Program-made: the position numbers and the translations under genes
Notes under the pieces: model-generated
The model's input: the letters and a program-made list of their open reading frames with translations, nothing else
What the model was told of the DNA's origin: nothing
The model's database searches: none
In this document: positions 1 through 5,214 of the stretch, piece after piece
Layout: each line of letters opens with the position of its first letter
Position numbering within the stretch: position 1 is the stretch's first letter
Origin: Thermoproteota archaeon
Lineage (GTDB): Archaea > Thermoproteota > Thermoprotei_A > Sulfolobales > Pyrodictiaceae
Length of the DNA stretch: 5,360 nt
Reading direction: 5' to 3'
NCBI GenBank assembly: GCA_013153105.1
Contig: JAADFC010000143.1
Location: 1-5,360, forward strand

Positions 1-591
1 GTCCTCGCGGCACGCCTCCGCTGCCAGCCCCCTAAGGTCCATCCTGTCCCAGAGCACGCCCAGCAGGAGGAGGACCCGCCTCCACGACTCCACCGTGCCC
101 CAGTAGAGGCGCTCGCGGAGGTAGCGGAGCACCAGCTCCTCGGGGGCCTCCACGTAGACCCTACCGTAGCCGGGCACCTCGACGCTGAGCGGCGGGAACC
201 TGGCGTGGTAGCTCGAGGAGACCAAGTCTATACTCTTCTCCACGCTGCCGAGCCCCACCACCGGCCCCCGGACAGACTCCACGGCCTCCCCCTCTCCTAG
301 CCTGGCCAGGAGCCGGAGCGCCTCCTCCAGCAGCCTCGCAGCCTCCACACGCTCCACCGCCACGTCCACGTCGAGGGTGCGCGTGGCGCCCCCCGTCAGG
401 AGCTCCACCGCGAATCCGCCGACTATCACCAGCCTGCCCAGACCCCTCTCCTCTAGAAACCTGTTCGCCACGGCGAGCAGCGCGAGGAACCGGTGCTCCG
501 GCCTGCCCAGCCCCGCCGCCCTCCGGGCGGTGCGCAGCAGGAGGCGGGCTAACTCTCGAGCCTCGCCTCCAGCCTCCTCGCCCCCCTCCAC
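1..591 (-). CDS. Nucleotidyltransferase-fold protein (DUF6036/AbiEii-like), 3' end outside the window
   Basis: I translated this frame by hand from the minus strand; it is open for 197 codons to position 1, so the C-terminus is missing. Residues 54-77 carry the nucleotidyltransferase signature: a hydrophobic strand, then GGFAVELLTGG, then TLDVDV with D74 and D76 as the first two metal-binding carboxylates. The segment KSIDLVS supplies a third acidic residue (D122). This hG-G...DxD...D pattern is the polymerase-beta-like nucleotidyltransferase core, as in DUF6036 and AbiEii/MenT-type proteins; many relatives are toxins or RNA modifiers, but substrate and role cannot be read here. The GTG at 591 is one of only two canonical starts in frame before the motif; the other is GTG 471 (residue 41), which would give a shorter N-terminus more typical of the family. 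Residues 1-13 are Gly/Glu-rich and look like an out-of-frame shadow of the preceding gene, so true coding in this frame seems to begin near 550. Fold call is fairly sure; function is open. Confidence 0.75.
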   Translation of the reverse strand, partial: MEGGEEAGGEARELARLLLRTARRAAGLGRPEHRFLALLAVANRFLEERGLGRLVIVGGFAVELLTGGATRTLDVDVAVERVEAARLLEEALRLLARLGEGEAVESVRGPVVGLGSVEKSIDLVSSSYHARFPPLSVEVPGYGRVYVEAPEELVLRYLRERLYWGTVESWRRVLLLLGVLWDRMDLRGLAAEACRED

Positions 592-767
592 TCCAGACTC
601 TCCCTCGCCTCCAGCCTCGCAGCCTCAATGAGCCTCAACAGCTCCTCCAGGCTCTTACGCGCCAGCTGGTCGCCCCCGCCGCCCAGCTCGGCGAGCAGCG
701 CAGCCACGCGCATACGCCGCAGCCGCAGGGTGGTGGAGCGGGCCTCGGAGGCCAAGAACTTGGGCAC
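549..767 (-). CDS. Small helical protein of 72 residues upstream of the nucleotidyltransferase
   Basis: I do not recognise this protein. It starts with GTG and reads as a highly charged, Leu/Ala/Arg/Glu-rich, mainly helical chain, with a Gly-rich turn (GGGGD, about residues 30-34) between two predicted helices; there is no Cys, no signal peptide and no membrane segment. Amino acid use looks genuine throughout, including the last 26 codons that overlap the nucleotidyltransferase frame, where the other frame is Gly/Glu low-complexity. Its stop (549-551) falls just where the nucleotidyltransferase frame starts to look coding. It may therefore be a separate partner or antitoxin-like gene translationally coupled to the enzyme, or the N-terminal part of one longer protein split by a -1 frameshift. 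No Shine-Dalgarno motif or clear TATA box precedes GTG 767; an internal ATG at 713 is an alternative start. It lies 75 bp downstream of cdvA on the same strand. Confidence 0.5.
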   Translation of the reverse strand: MPKFLASEARSTTLRLRRMRVAALLAELGGGGDQLARKSLEELLRLIEAARLEARESLEWRGARRLEARLES

Positions 768-790
768 CCGCGTGGAGAGGGGCTGGGCTG

Positions 791-803
791 GGAGGGGAAA
801 AGG
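791..803 (-). terminator. Pyrimidine tract downstream of cdvA, candidate transcription terminator
   Basis: On the minus strand this reads CCTTTTCCCCTCC and lies 39 bp past the cdvA stop. The same 13 bases recur 27 bp past the permease stop (2765-2777). Crenarchaeal RNA polymerase terminates at T-rich pyrimidine runs without a strong hairpin, which fits both places. The alternative is a weak TATA-like element for the following gene: TTTT lies about 30 bp ahead of GTG 767. The call rests on position and recurrence only. Confidence 0.4.
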
Positions 804-842
804 CTGCCGGGCCCGGCTGCGCTGGAGAGGTCTTGGGAGGGG

Positions 843-1559
843 TTAGCCCTCGATGAGCTTCACCGGTATCGGCTGTATGCCCTCTATCGCTGTGGGCGGC
901 TTCTCCTCCTTCTCCTCCTTTGGCTTGGCCGTCTCGGTCTTGAGTATCGCGCCGCTCTCTAGGCTCTCTATCCTGCTCCTGGTGGACTTGAGGTCCTCCA
1001 CCTCCTTAGTGTTGCTGTCCTTTGCGCTGCGGAGCCTCTCTATGGCGGCCTTGTAGGCTTTCTCGCTTATCTCGCCGGCGAGGTAGCTCATCTTCAGGTT
1101 GGCTATGGCGCGGTCGAGCTTGAGGTTGTTGTCCTCTATCTCGTGGAGCCTGTGGTTTATCATCTCCTTGAGCTTCTTCGCGTCCTCCTTGAGCTTGTCG
1201 AGGCTCCTGCTCAGCTTCTTCCTCAGCTCGTGGTAGACCGCGCCGGGGACCTCGCCCCTGCTGTACATCTCCTCGAGGCCCTTCAGCCTCTTGAGGGCCC
1301 TCTGGTAGCTTGCTATCACCCTGTAGGCGAGGGTCTTCCACTCCGGCCACACTATTATCCTGCCATCCTTTATCTCGACGCTCTCACTGCCTATGAAGGT
1401 TATGTCCTTATACTCGTTCTCCACAACTATCCTCTGCACCGTCCCGTCCACGTCGCTCTCGAAGCTCACCAGGCGGCCGAGCACCCGGCCGTAGGGGTCG
1501 TAGACGATCTCGCCTATCAGCTCCTGAACCGAGTCCACGAGCAGCGGCGCCCGAGCCAT
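843..1559 (-). CDS. cdvA: Cell division protein CdvA
   Basis: CdvA is the crenarchaeal division factor that marks mid-cell at the membrane and recruits the ESCRT-III homologue CdvB; CdvC (Vps4-like ATPase) then remodels the ring. The 238-residue product has the full family layout. Residues 5-75 form a PRC-barrel-like beta domain (ELIGEIVYDPYGRVLGRL, then strands through DGRIIVWPEW). Residues 76-202 form a long charged coiled coil. Residues 207-222 are a Lys/Glu/Pro linker, and the tail from 224 (IEGIQPIPVKLIEG) matches the short C-terminal peptide that adds a strand to the CdvB winged helix. The length is typical. The ATG at 1559 has a GGTG Shine-Dalgarno-like match 10 nt upstream and a good TATA box 47-53 bp upstream. 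aroB ends 45 bp before it. Oddities: no cdvB or cdvC follows within the 840 bp visible, and the coiled coil contains a 60-residue internal repeat. Identification is firm. Confidence 0.93.
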   Translation of the reverse strand: MARAPLLVDSVQELIGEIVYDPYGRVLGRLVSFESDVDGTVQRIVVENEYKDITFIGSESVEIKDGRIIVWPEWKTLAYRVIASYQRALKRLKGLEEMYSRGEVPGAVYHELRKKLSRSLDKLKEDAKKLKEMINHRLHEIEDNNLKLDRAIANLKMSYLAGEISEKAYKAAIERLRSAKDSNTKEVEDLKSTRSRIESLESGAILKTETAKPKEEKEEKPPTAIEGIQPIPVKLIEG

Positions 1560-1604
1560 AGCCCCACGGCACCGCTGGCTAGGCTTCCACCCGCCCCCTA
1601 GACG

Positions 1605-2729
1605 CTATTTAAGAGCGGGGGCGCCTGAGGAGGCCCTCGCGCAGGCCTCCATGAGGAGCCTCCTAGCCTCCCCGAGACCCATCTCCACCAGCTCCACCCT
1701 CCCCGGCTCCCGGAGCAGCGGCAGCAGCAGCCTGTCACCCCTCCTCTTCTTGTCCAGCCTCACGTGCTCCACGACCTCGCCGCACCCCGGCTCCCGGGGA
1801 GGCCGGACGGGGAGGCCGAGGCCCTCGAGGAGCCCCGCCACCAGCCCCGGCAGCCCCGGGTCCGCGCCTACGGCCTCCACGGCAGCGTACGCCTCGACCA
1901 CCAGGCCTATAGAGACGGCGTAGCCGTGGGGGATGCTGTAGCCGCTGGCCTTCTCCAGCGCGTGCGCATACGTGTGGCCGAGGTTGAGTATGCTCCGGAG
2001 CCCCGTCTCCTCCCTAGGGTCCCTCGAGACAACCCCCATCTTCACGTCGATGCTCTCCAGCACCGCCCAGGTGAGAGCCTCGGGGTCGCGGCCAAGCAGC
2101 CGCCCCGACAGGGTCTTCAGCCTCTCGAGCATCCCCCCGCCCCTTATGAGGGCGTGCTTCGCCACCTCCGCCAGCCCACTCCGGTACTCCCTCTCCGGCA
2201 GCGTCGCAGCGTACTCCACGTCGGCCACGATGAACCGGGGCTGGTGGAAGGCCCCCACAATATTCTTCGCCTCCAGGTTCACCGCAGTCTTCCCGCCCAC
2301 CGCAGCGTCAGCCATACCCAGCAGCGTCGTCGGCACAGTAGCCCACCTGACACCCCTCATGTACGTGGCGGCCGCGAAGCCCACGGTGTCCGTGACCGCA
2401 CCGCCGCCGACCGCGACCACCAGGCTAGCCCTGGTAGCCTCGACCTCCAGCAGCCACCGCCACAGCCTGGCCACGGTGTCCAGGGTCTTCACAGCCTCGC
2501 CGCCCGGCAGCCCCAGCCTCACAACCCGCAGCCCAGCCCCCGCAAGCCCCGAGGCGACGTCCTCCACAAGCCCCCCCGGCACACCCTCATCATACACCAA
2601 CGCAACAAGATCCGGCCCGAGGGGCGCCGCAGCCCCTCCAAGGGCGCGCCGCGCCCCAGGCCCCACCAGGGCCTCCACAGTATCCTCGTAGGCCACCCTC
2701 CACCGGCGAGTGGAGACGCCGCCCACCAC
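1605..2729 (-). CDS. aroB: 3-dehydroquinate synthase
   Basis: AroB converts DAHP (or the product of an archaeal variant first step) to 3-dehydroquinate, the second step of the cytosolic shikimate pathway to aromatic amino acids, using NAD and a divalent metal. The 374-residue product carries the full signature: GExxK at 77-81, the NAD-binding GGG-xxx-D at 108-114, PTTLLGMADAAVGGK at 133-147, the metal ligands E188 (GLAEVAKHA), H252 (NLGHTYAH) and H268 (IPHGY), and catalytic-site residues K191, R245, N249, H256 and the DKKR lysines at 327-328. Nothing expected is missing, so it should be active. The true dehydroquinate synthase family is preferred over 2-deoxy-scyllo-inosose synthase or glycerol dehydrogenase relatives because of this motif set and the GC-rich archaeal context. 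The GTG at 2729 is chosen because GGAGG lies 7 nt upstream; GTG 2726 is the adjacent alternative. No other aro gene is present nearby. The gene lies 75 bp after the permease. Confidence 0.96.
   Translation of the reverse strand: MVGGVSTRRWRVAYEDTVEALVGPGARRALGGAAAPLGPDLVALVYDEGVPGGLVEDVASGLAGAGLRVVRLGLPGGEAVKTLDTVARLWRWLLEVEATRASLVVAVGGGAVTDTVGFAAATYMRGVRWATVPTTLLGMADAAVGGKTAVNLEAKNIVGAFHQPRFIVADVEYAATLPEREYRSGLAEVAKHALIRGGGMLERLKTLSGRLLGRDPEALTWAVLESIDVKMGVVSRDPREETGLRSILNLGHTYAHALEKASGYSIPHGYAVSIGLVVEAYAAVEAVGADPGLPGLVAGLLEGLGLPVRPPREPGCGEVVEHVRLDKKRRGDRLLLPLLREPGRVELVEMGLGEARRLLMEACARASSGAPALK
1606..1612 (-). promoter_or_regulatory. TATA box of cdvA, inside the 3' end of aroB
   Basis: The minus strand reads CTCTTAAATAGC here; TTAAATA is a strong crenarchaeal TATA match in a very GC-rich setting. 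A start site about 25 bp downstream would fall near 1584, giving a leader of about 25 nt before the cdvA ATG. The element is built from the last aroB codons (CTT AAA TAG), so the cdvA promoter sits inside the upstream gene. The start site is inferred. Confidence 0.65.
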
Positions 2730-2736
2730 GCAGCCG

Positions 2737-2741
2737 CCTCC
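2737..2741 (-). promoter_or_regulatory. Shine-Dalgarno site of aroB
   Basis: GGAGG on the minus strand with a 7-nt spacer to GTG 2729. It decides the aroB start in favour of 2729 and is the clearest ribosome binding site in the window. Confidence 0.7.
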
Positions 2742-2764
2742 ACACTCGCGGCCCCCAGGGGGAG

Positions 2765-2777
2765 GGAGGGGAAAAGG
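2765..2777 (-). terminator. Pyrimidine tract downstream of the permease, candidate terminator
   Basis: The minus strand reads CCTTTTCCCCTCC, identical to the tract after cdvA, and is preceded by a small inverted repeat (GCCT/AGGC, 2782-2792) close to the permease stop. It most simply marks the end of the permease transcript. Because aroB has no clear TATA box in the 75-bp gap, the TTTT core might instead act as a weak aroB promoter, or aroB may be read through from the permease. Confidence 0.4.
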
Positions 2778-2804
2778 GTGGGCCTAGCAGGCTCAGCGGC
2801 CGGG

Positions 2805-4211
2805 CTAGTAGAGGCCGAGCACGAAGAACCGCAGGTATGCCAGCAGGGTGGCCAGCAGCATCTGCGCGGTGGCGAACAGCAGCCCGGGGCGGAGCCACTC
2901 TACGAAGCGGAGGTAGCGGCCCCGCGCCTTCTCCACGATGCCTAGCGCGACGATGTTAGCGGTGCTGCCTATCATCGTCATGTTGCCCCCGTAGCAGCCG
3001 CCCCAGAGCATCGCCCACCACGCCGGGAACACCGCCTCGTGCCCCAGCGTGGGGGCCAGCTGCTGGAGTATGGCTATGAACGTAGCCACGGCCAGCACGT
3101 TGTCCATGAACGCGCTGAGGATGCCGCTCGCCCAGAGGGTGAGCACCATTATCAGCGCCGGGTCGCCCCCGGCGAGGTCCAGTATAGCTCCAGCCATCAG
3201 CTTCGCCACTCCGGTCTCAGCTATGCCACCGACGGTGGCGAAGAAGAACATGAAGAACATGAGACTCCACCACTCAACCTTCCTCTCCACAATCTCCCTC
3301 GCCTTGTCCCCGCTCAGCATCAGCGACACCGCAGCCATCACTATCGGTATCGCCACGAGGGTACTGTTCTTCGGCAGCCCCAGCGCAGCCTCGATGTGGT
3401 GGTGGAGGATGAGGCCGCCGATGGTCGCTATGAACACAGCCCAGGGCGCCGCCATGCTGCCCCTCTCAGCCTCGGCCTCGAACTCGGTGCCGAGCCTGCG
3501 CAGCTTCTCATCCAGCTCCCTCACGTAGCTGCGCCAGTAGACGAGGCTCAGCACGGCGGTGAGCAGCAGCACCCAGAGGCCGACGGTAAGGAAGCTGTAG
3601 TTGATGAAGTCGAGGAAGCTGAAGCCGCCGCTGAACGCTATCAGCACGCCTATAGGGTTGCCGACCACGGTGAAGCTGCTCCCGACGTTGGTGGCTATCA
3701 CTACAGCTATCATGAACGGCACTATGTCCATGTCGTACTTCTTCGTTATCCGCAGCAGGAGCGCCATCATGAATAGTATCGAGGTTACCTCGTCCACCAG
3801 CGAGGCCATGAACGCCGCGAGGACGAGCAGGCCGGCGAAGAGCGTCTTACCGCTCCTGCCGAGCGGCTTCACCAGCCTATCGAGCAGGTACTCGAAGAAG
3901 CCTCTCTCCTCGAGGAAGCCTATCACTATCATCATGCCTATCAGGAAGGTTATCACGTCCATGTGCATGTACTTTATCATCTGCTCCGGCGTCATGACGC
4001 CGGTGAAGAGGAGCAGCGATATCATCGCGAGGGCGAAGGCGACCCTGAACTTCCAGAAGAATATCGCGCCGAGGATAGTGCCGAGGAAGGCGGTGACCGC
4101 TATCAGCTGCGCAGTCTTCTCCGGCCCCGGCGGTATGAGGGCGGCGGCCAGCAGCACGGCCACCGCCAGGCTCGCCAGGTACCCCGCCGGCGCGGCCGCC
4201 TTCGGGGCCAA
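2805..4211 (-). CDS. Ion-transporter-superfamily permease, NhaD/ArsB (SLC13-like) type
   Basis: This is an inner-membrane secondary transporter of 468 residues with about 11-13 hydrophobic segments spread along the chain and one charged cytoplasmic-type loop (about 228-252). It shows the two-fold pseudo-repeat of the superfamily. Half one has FMASLVDEVTSILF (134-147) followed by ATNVGSSFTVVGNPIG (173-188). Half two has ILSAFMDNVLAVATF (364-378) followed by GGNMTMIGSTANIVA (408-422). The Asp/Glu of each first motif (D140, E141; D370) and the Asn/Gly/Ser hairpin tips are the expected ion and substrate contacts. The substrate is not determined: Na+/H+ antiport (NhaD), arsenite or antimonite export (ArsB) and organic or inorganic anion uptake all occur in this fold, and no ars or other diagnostic gene is nearby. 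The start is TTG 4211, supported by GAGGGGGTG 8 nt upstream. It is transcribed divergently from the universal stress protein gene. Confidence 0.9.
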   Translation of the reverse strand: MAPKAAAPAGYLASLAVAVLLAAALIPPGPEKTAQLIAVTAFLGTILGAIFFWKFRVAFALAMISLLLFTGVMTPEQMIKYMHMDVITFLIGMMIVIGFLEERGFFEYLLDRLVKPLGRSGKTLFAGLLVLAAFMASLVDEVTSILFMMALLLRITKKYDMDIVPFMIAVVIATNVGSSFTVVGNPIGVLIAFSGGFSFLDFINYSFLTVGLWVLLLTAVLSLVYWRSYVRELDEKLRRLGTEFEAEAERGSMAAPWAVFIATIGGLILHHHIEAALGLPKNSTLVAIPIVMAAVSLMLSGDKAREIVERKVEWWSLMFFMFFFATVGGIAETGVAKLMAGAILDLAGGDPALIMVLTLWASGILSAFMDNVLAVATFIAILQQLAPTLGHEAVFPAWWAMLWGGCYGGNMTMIGSTANIVALGIVEKARGRYLRFVEWLRPGLLFATAQMLLATLLAYLRFFVLGLY

Positions 4212-4219
4212 CGCTCCCG

Positions 4220-4228
4220 CACCCCCTC
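4220..4228 (-). promoter_or_regulatory. Shine-Dalgarno site of the permease
   Basis: GAGGGGGTG on the minus strand, 8 nt before TTG 4211. It justifies the rare TTG start; no ATG or GTG is better placed ahead of the first membrane segment. Confidence 0.55.
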
Positions 4229-4246
4229 AGCCCCGCGCCGCGGTGG

Positions 4247-4253
4247 CTTAATA
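4247..4253 (-). promoter_or_regulatory. Candidate TATA box of the permease
   Basis: TATTAAG on the minus strand, inside a very GC-rich stretch. Initiation about 25 bp downstream would be near 4225, leaving a leader of roughly 14 nt to TTG 4211. A second AT-rich element (minus-strand CCTTTAAGAA, 4285-4294) could give a longer leader of about 50 nt. I cannot choose between them from sequence. Confidence 0.45.
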
Positions 4254-4261
4254 GCTCGGGC

Positions 4262-4277
4262 CGCCCGGCGGCGGGCG
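4262..4277. repeat. Inverted repeat in the divergent promoter region
   Basis: CGCCCG and CGGGCG form perfect 6-bp arms around GGCG, lying between the two divergent TATA candidates. The position suits an operator for a dimeric regulator, but short GC palindromes are common in such DNA, so this is weak. Confidence 0.3.
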
Positions 4278-4285
4278 AGCGTCCT

Positions 4286-4302
4286 TCTTAAAGGCTTAAC
4301 TA
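4286..4302 (+). promoter_or_regulatory. Promoter (TATA region) of the universal stress protein gene
   Basis: TTCTTAAAGG (4286-4295) is followed at once by GCTTAACTA, making the only AT-rich island between the two divergent genes. With TTAAA as TATA box, initiation would be near 4315 and the leader about 30 nt. The island is nearly symmetrical and could also serve the minus strand. Confidence 0.55.
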
Positions 4303-4326
4303 CATCCAGCCCAGGTTCCCCGCTTA

Positions 4327-4336
4327 CCCCGCGGGG
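4327..4336. repeat. Perfect 10-bp palindrome just before the stress protein start
   Basis: CCCCGCGGGG lies 10 bp before ATG 4347, within the predicted leader. As DNA it could be an operator next to the start site; as RNA it makes at best a 3-bp stem with a 4-nt loop. GC bias alone could produce it. Confidence 0.25.
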
Positions 4337-4346
4337 CTGGGCTGGG

Positions 4347-5186
4347 ATGCCGGGAGCCCGCTTCGAGACTGCGCTGGTCGCGTTCGACCTCTCCGCAGTC
4401 TCCGACATAATGGTCAGGTGGCTGCCGGGCCTCCGCAGGCTCGGGACCCGGAGGCTGATACTCTTCCACGCGATCCCGCCGACGGAAGTGGAGGAGGCTA
4501 TAGAGAGGCTCTACACTACAATAGCCGAGGAGGTTAAGCGGTCGCTGCGCGAGTCCGCCCTGGGGAAGCTGAGGCGCTACGCCGAGGAGCTGCAGAGGGC
4601 CGGGTTCGAGGTTGAGGTCGCGGAGCCCGTGTTCGAGGACCCCACCCGCGCCATACTAGGGGCAGCCGAGAGGTACCAGGCTGACTTCATAGTGCTGGGC
4701 AGCCACGGTAGGAGGTGGCTGAGCTACCTGCTCCTGGGCAGCGTCGCCGAGGAGGTCATAATGAGGTCCACGCGGCCCGTGCTCGTCATGAGGCCCGCCA
4801 AGGAGGATGGGAGGCTCATCCTGCCCCCGGACCCTCTGCGGGGCCCGCTGGTGGCGGTGTTCCACAGCGGCGCCCCCGCCCGGGGGCTCGCCGAGTGCCT
4901 CCTCACCGTAGCCGCGAGGGCCAAGGTTGAGACCATAGTAATATACGTCCACGAGGACGAGGCGGCGGAGCCCGGAGAGGAGGTCCTCCAGACCCTCGAG
5001 CGGCTCCGCGGCGAGGGCGTGGAGGTGAGGTACCGGGTCGCGGGCGACGACCCGAAGGCGGTGCTGAGGAGCGCCGAGGAGGCCAGGGCCACCCTGATAA
5101 TCCTCCCCAGCCCCCGGGACAGCGCTGCACCCTTCGTGGACACCGTGGTGAGGCACTCGAAGACGCATATACTGGTCTGCCCGTAG
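4347..5186 (+). CDS. Tandem universal stress protein (UspA family), ATP-binding N-terminal domain
   Basis: This cytosolic protein of 279 residues has two Usp domains (about 6-150 and 165-279). Domain one is complete: an opening strand with D14 (TALVAFDLS), a long helix pair, then strand FIVLGSHG and the ATP-binding motif G118-x2-G121-x9-G131-S132, ending in the usual RPVLVMRP strand. Domain two keeps the fold outline (VAVFHSG, ETIVIYVHE, TLIILPSP, THILVCP) but has neither the early Asp nor the G-2x-G-9x-G motif, so it probably does not bind ATP and may serve as a pseudo-dimer half. Usp proteins act as stress-linked regulators or nucleotide sensors, often beside transporters; here the divergent neighbour is a permease. 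ATG 4347 is taken as the start because it directly precedes the first Usp strand. The frame stays open far upstream, but that part is antisense to the permease. There is no strong Shine-Dalgarno motif. Confidence 0.9.
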   Translation: MPGARFETALVAFDLSAVSDIMVRWLPGLRRLGTRRLILFHAIPPTEVEEAIERLYTTIAEEVKRSLRESALGKLRRYAEELQRAGFEVEVAEPVFEDPTRAILGAAERYQADFIVLGSHGRRWLSYLLLGSVAEEVIMRSTRPVLVMRPAKEDGRLILPPDPLRGPLVAVFHSGAPARGLAECLLTVAARAKVETIVIYVHEDEAAEPGEEVLQTLERLRGEGVEVRYRVAGDDPKAVLRSAEEARATLIILPSPRDSAAPFVDTVVRHSKTHILVCP

Positions 5187-5187
5187 G

Positions 5188-5210
5188 CCCCCGCCCGCAG
5201 CCTTGGGGGG
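5188..5210 (+). repeat. Inverted repeat over the ribosome binding site of the downstream gene
   Basis: CCCCC (5188-5192) can pair with the GGGGG of the GGGGGGAG purine run (5205-5212) that precedes GTG 5215. The 28-bp intergenic gap could thus fold and mask the ribosome binding site. The stem is only 5 bp with a 13-nt loop, so this is tentative. No T-rich terminator lies here, which favours co-transcription of the two plus-strand genes. Confidence 0.25.
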
Positions 5211-5214
5211 AGCT

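Noticed and set aside
161..628. Minus-strand open frame of 155 codons over the nucleotidyltransferase
   Set aside because: Its translation is Gly/Arg/Ala-rich with no motif, while the neighbouring frame gives a clear nucleotidyltransferase core over the same bases.
843..1601. Plus-strand open frames opposite cdvA
   Set aside because: They are Leu/Ser-rich shadows of a charged coiled coil, with no motif and no promoter.
2752..2762. CCCCCAGGGGG as a terminator hairpin
   Set aside because: The loop would be too small for a stable stem of useful length, and it lies beyond the pyrimidine tract instead of before it.
1764..2945. Plus-strand open frame of 393 codons opposite aroB
   Set aside because: The translation is rich in Pro, Arg and His, with no recognisable domain; it mirrors the aroB codons, and long antisense frames are expected in GC-rich DNA.
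3039..3776. Plus-strand open frame of 245 codons opposite the permease
   Set aside because: It is rich in His, Glu, Gln and Arg, the usual mirror image of hydrophobic transmembrane codons.
3963..4346. N-terminal extension of the stress protein, since its frame stays open back to 3963
   Set aside because: The extension is antisense to the permease and of shadow composition; the Usp fold begins right after ATG 4347 and the promoter island lies at 4286-4302.
4656..5168. Minus-strand open frames opposite the stress protein gene
   Set aside because: No recognisable domain and Pro/Arg/Gly-biased composition; the plus strand carries the clear Usp motifs.
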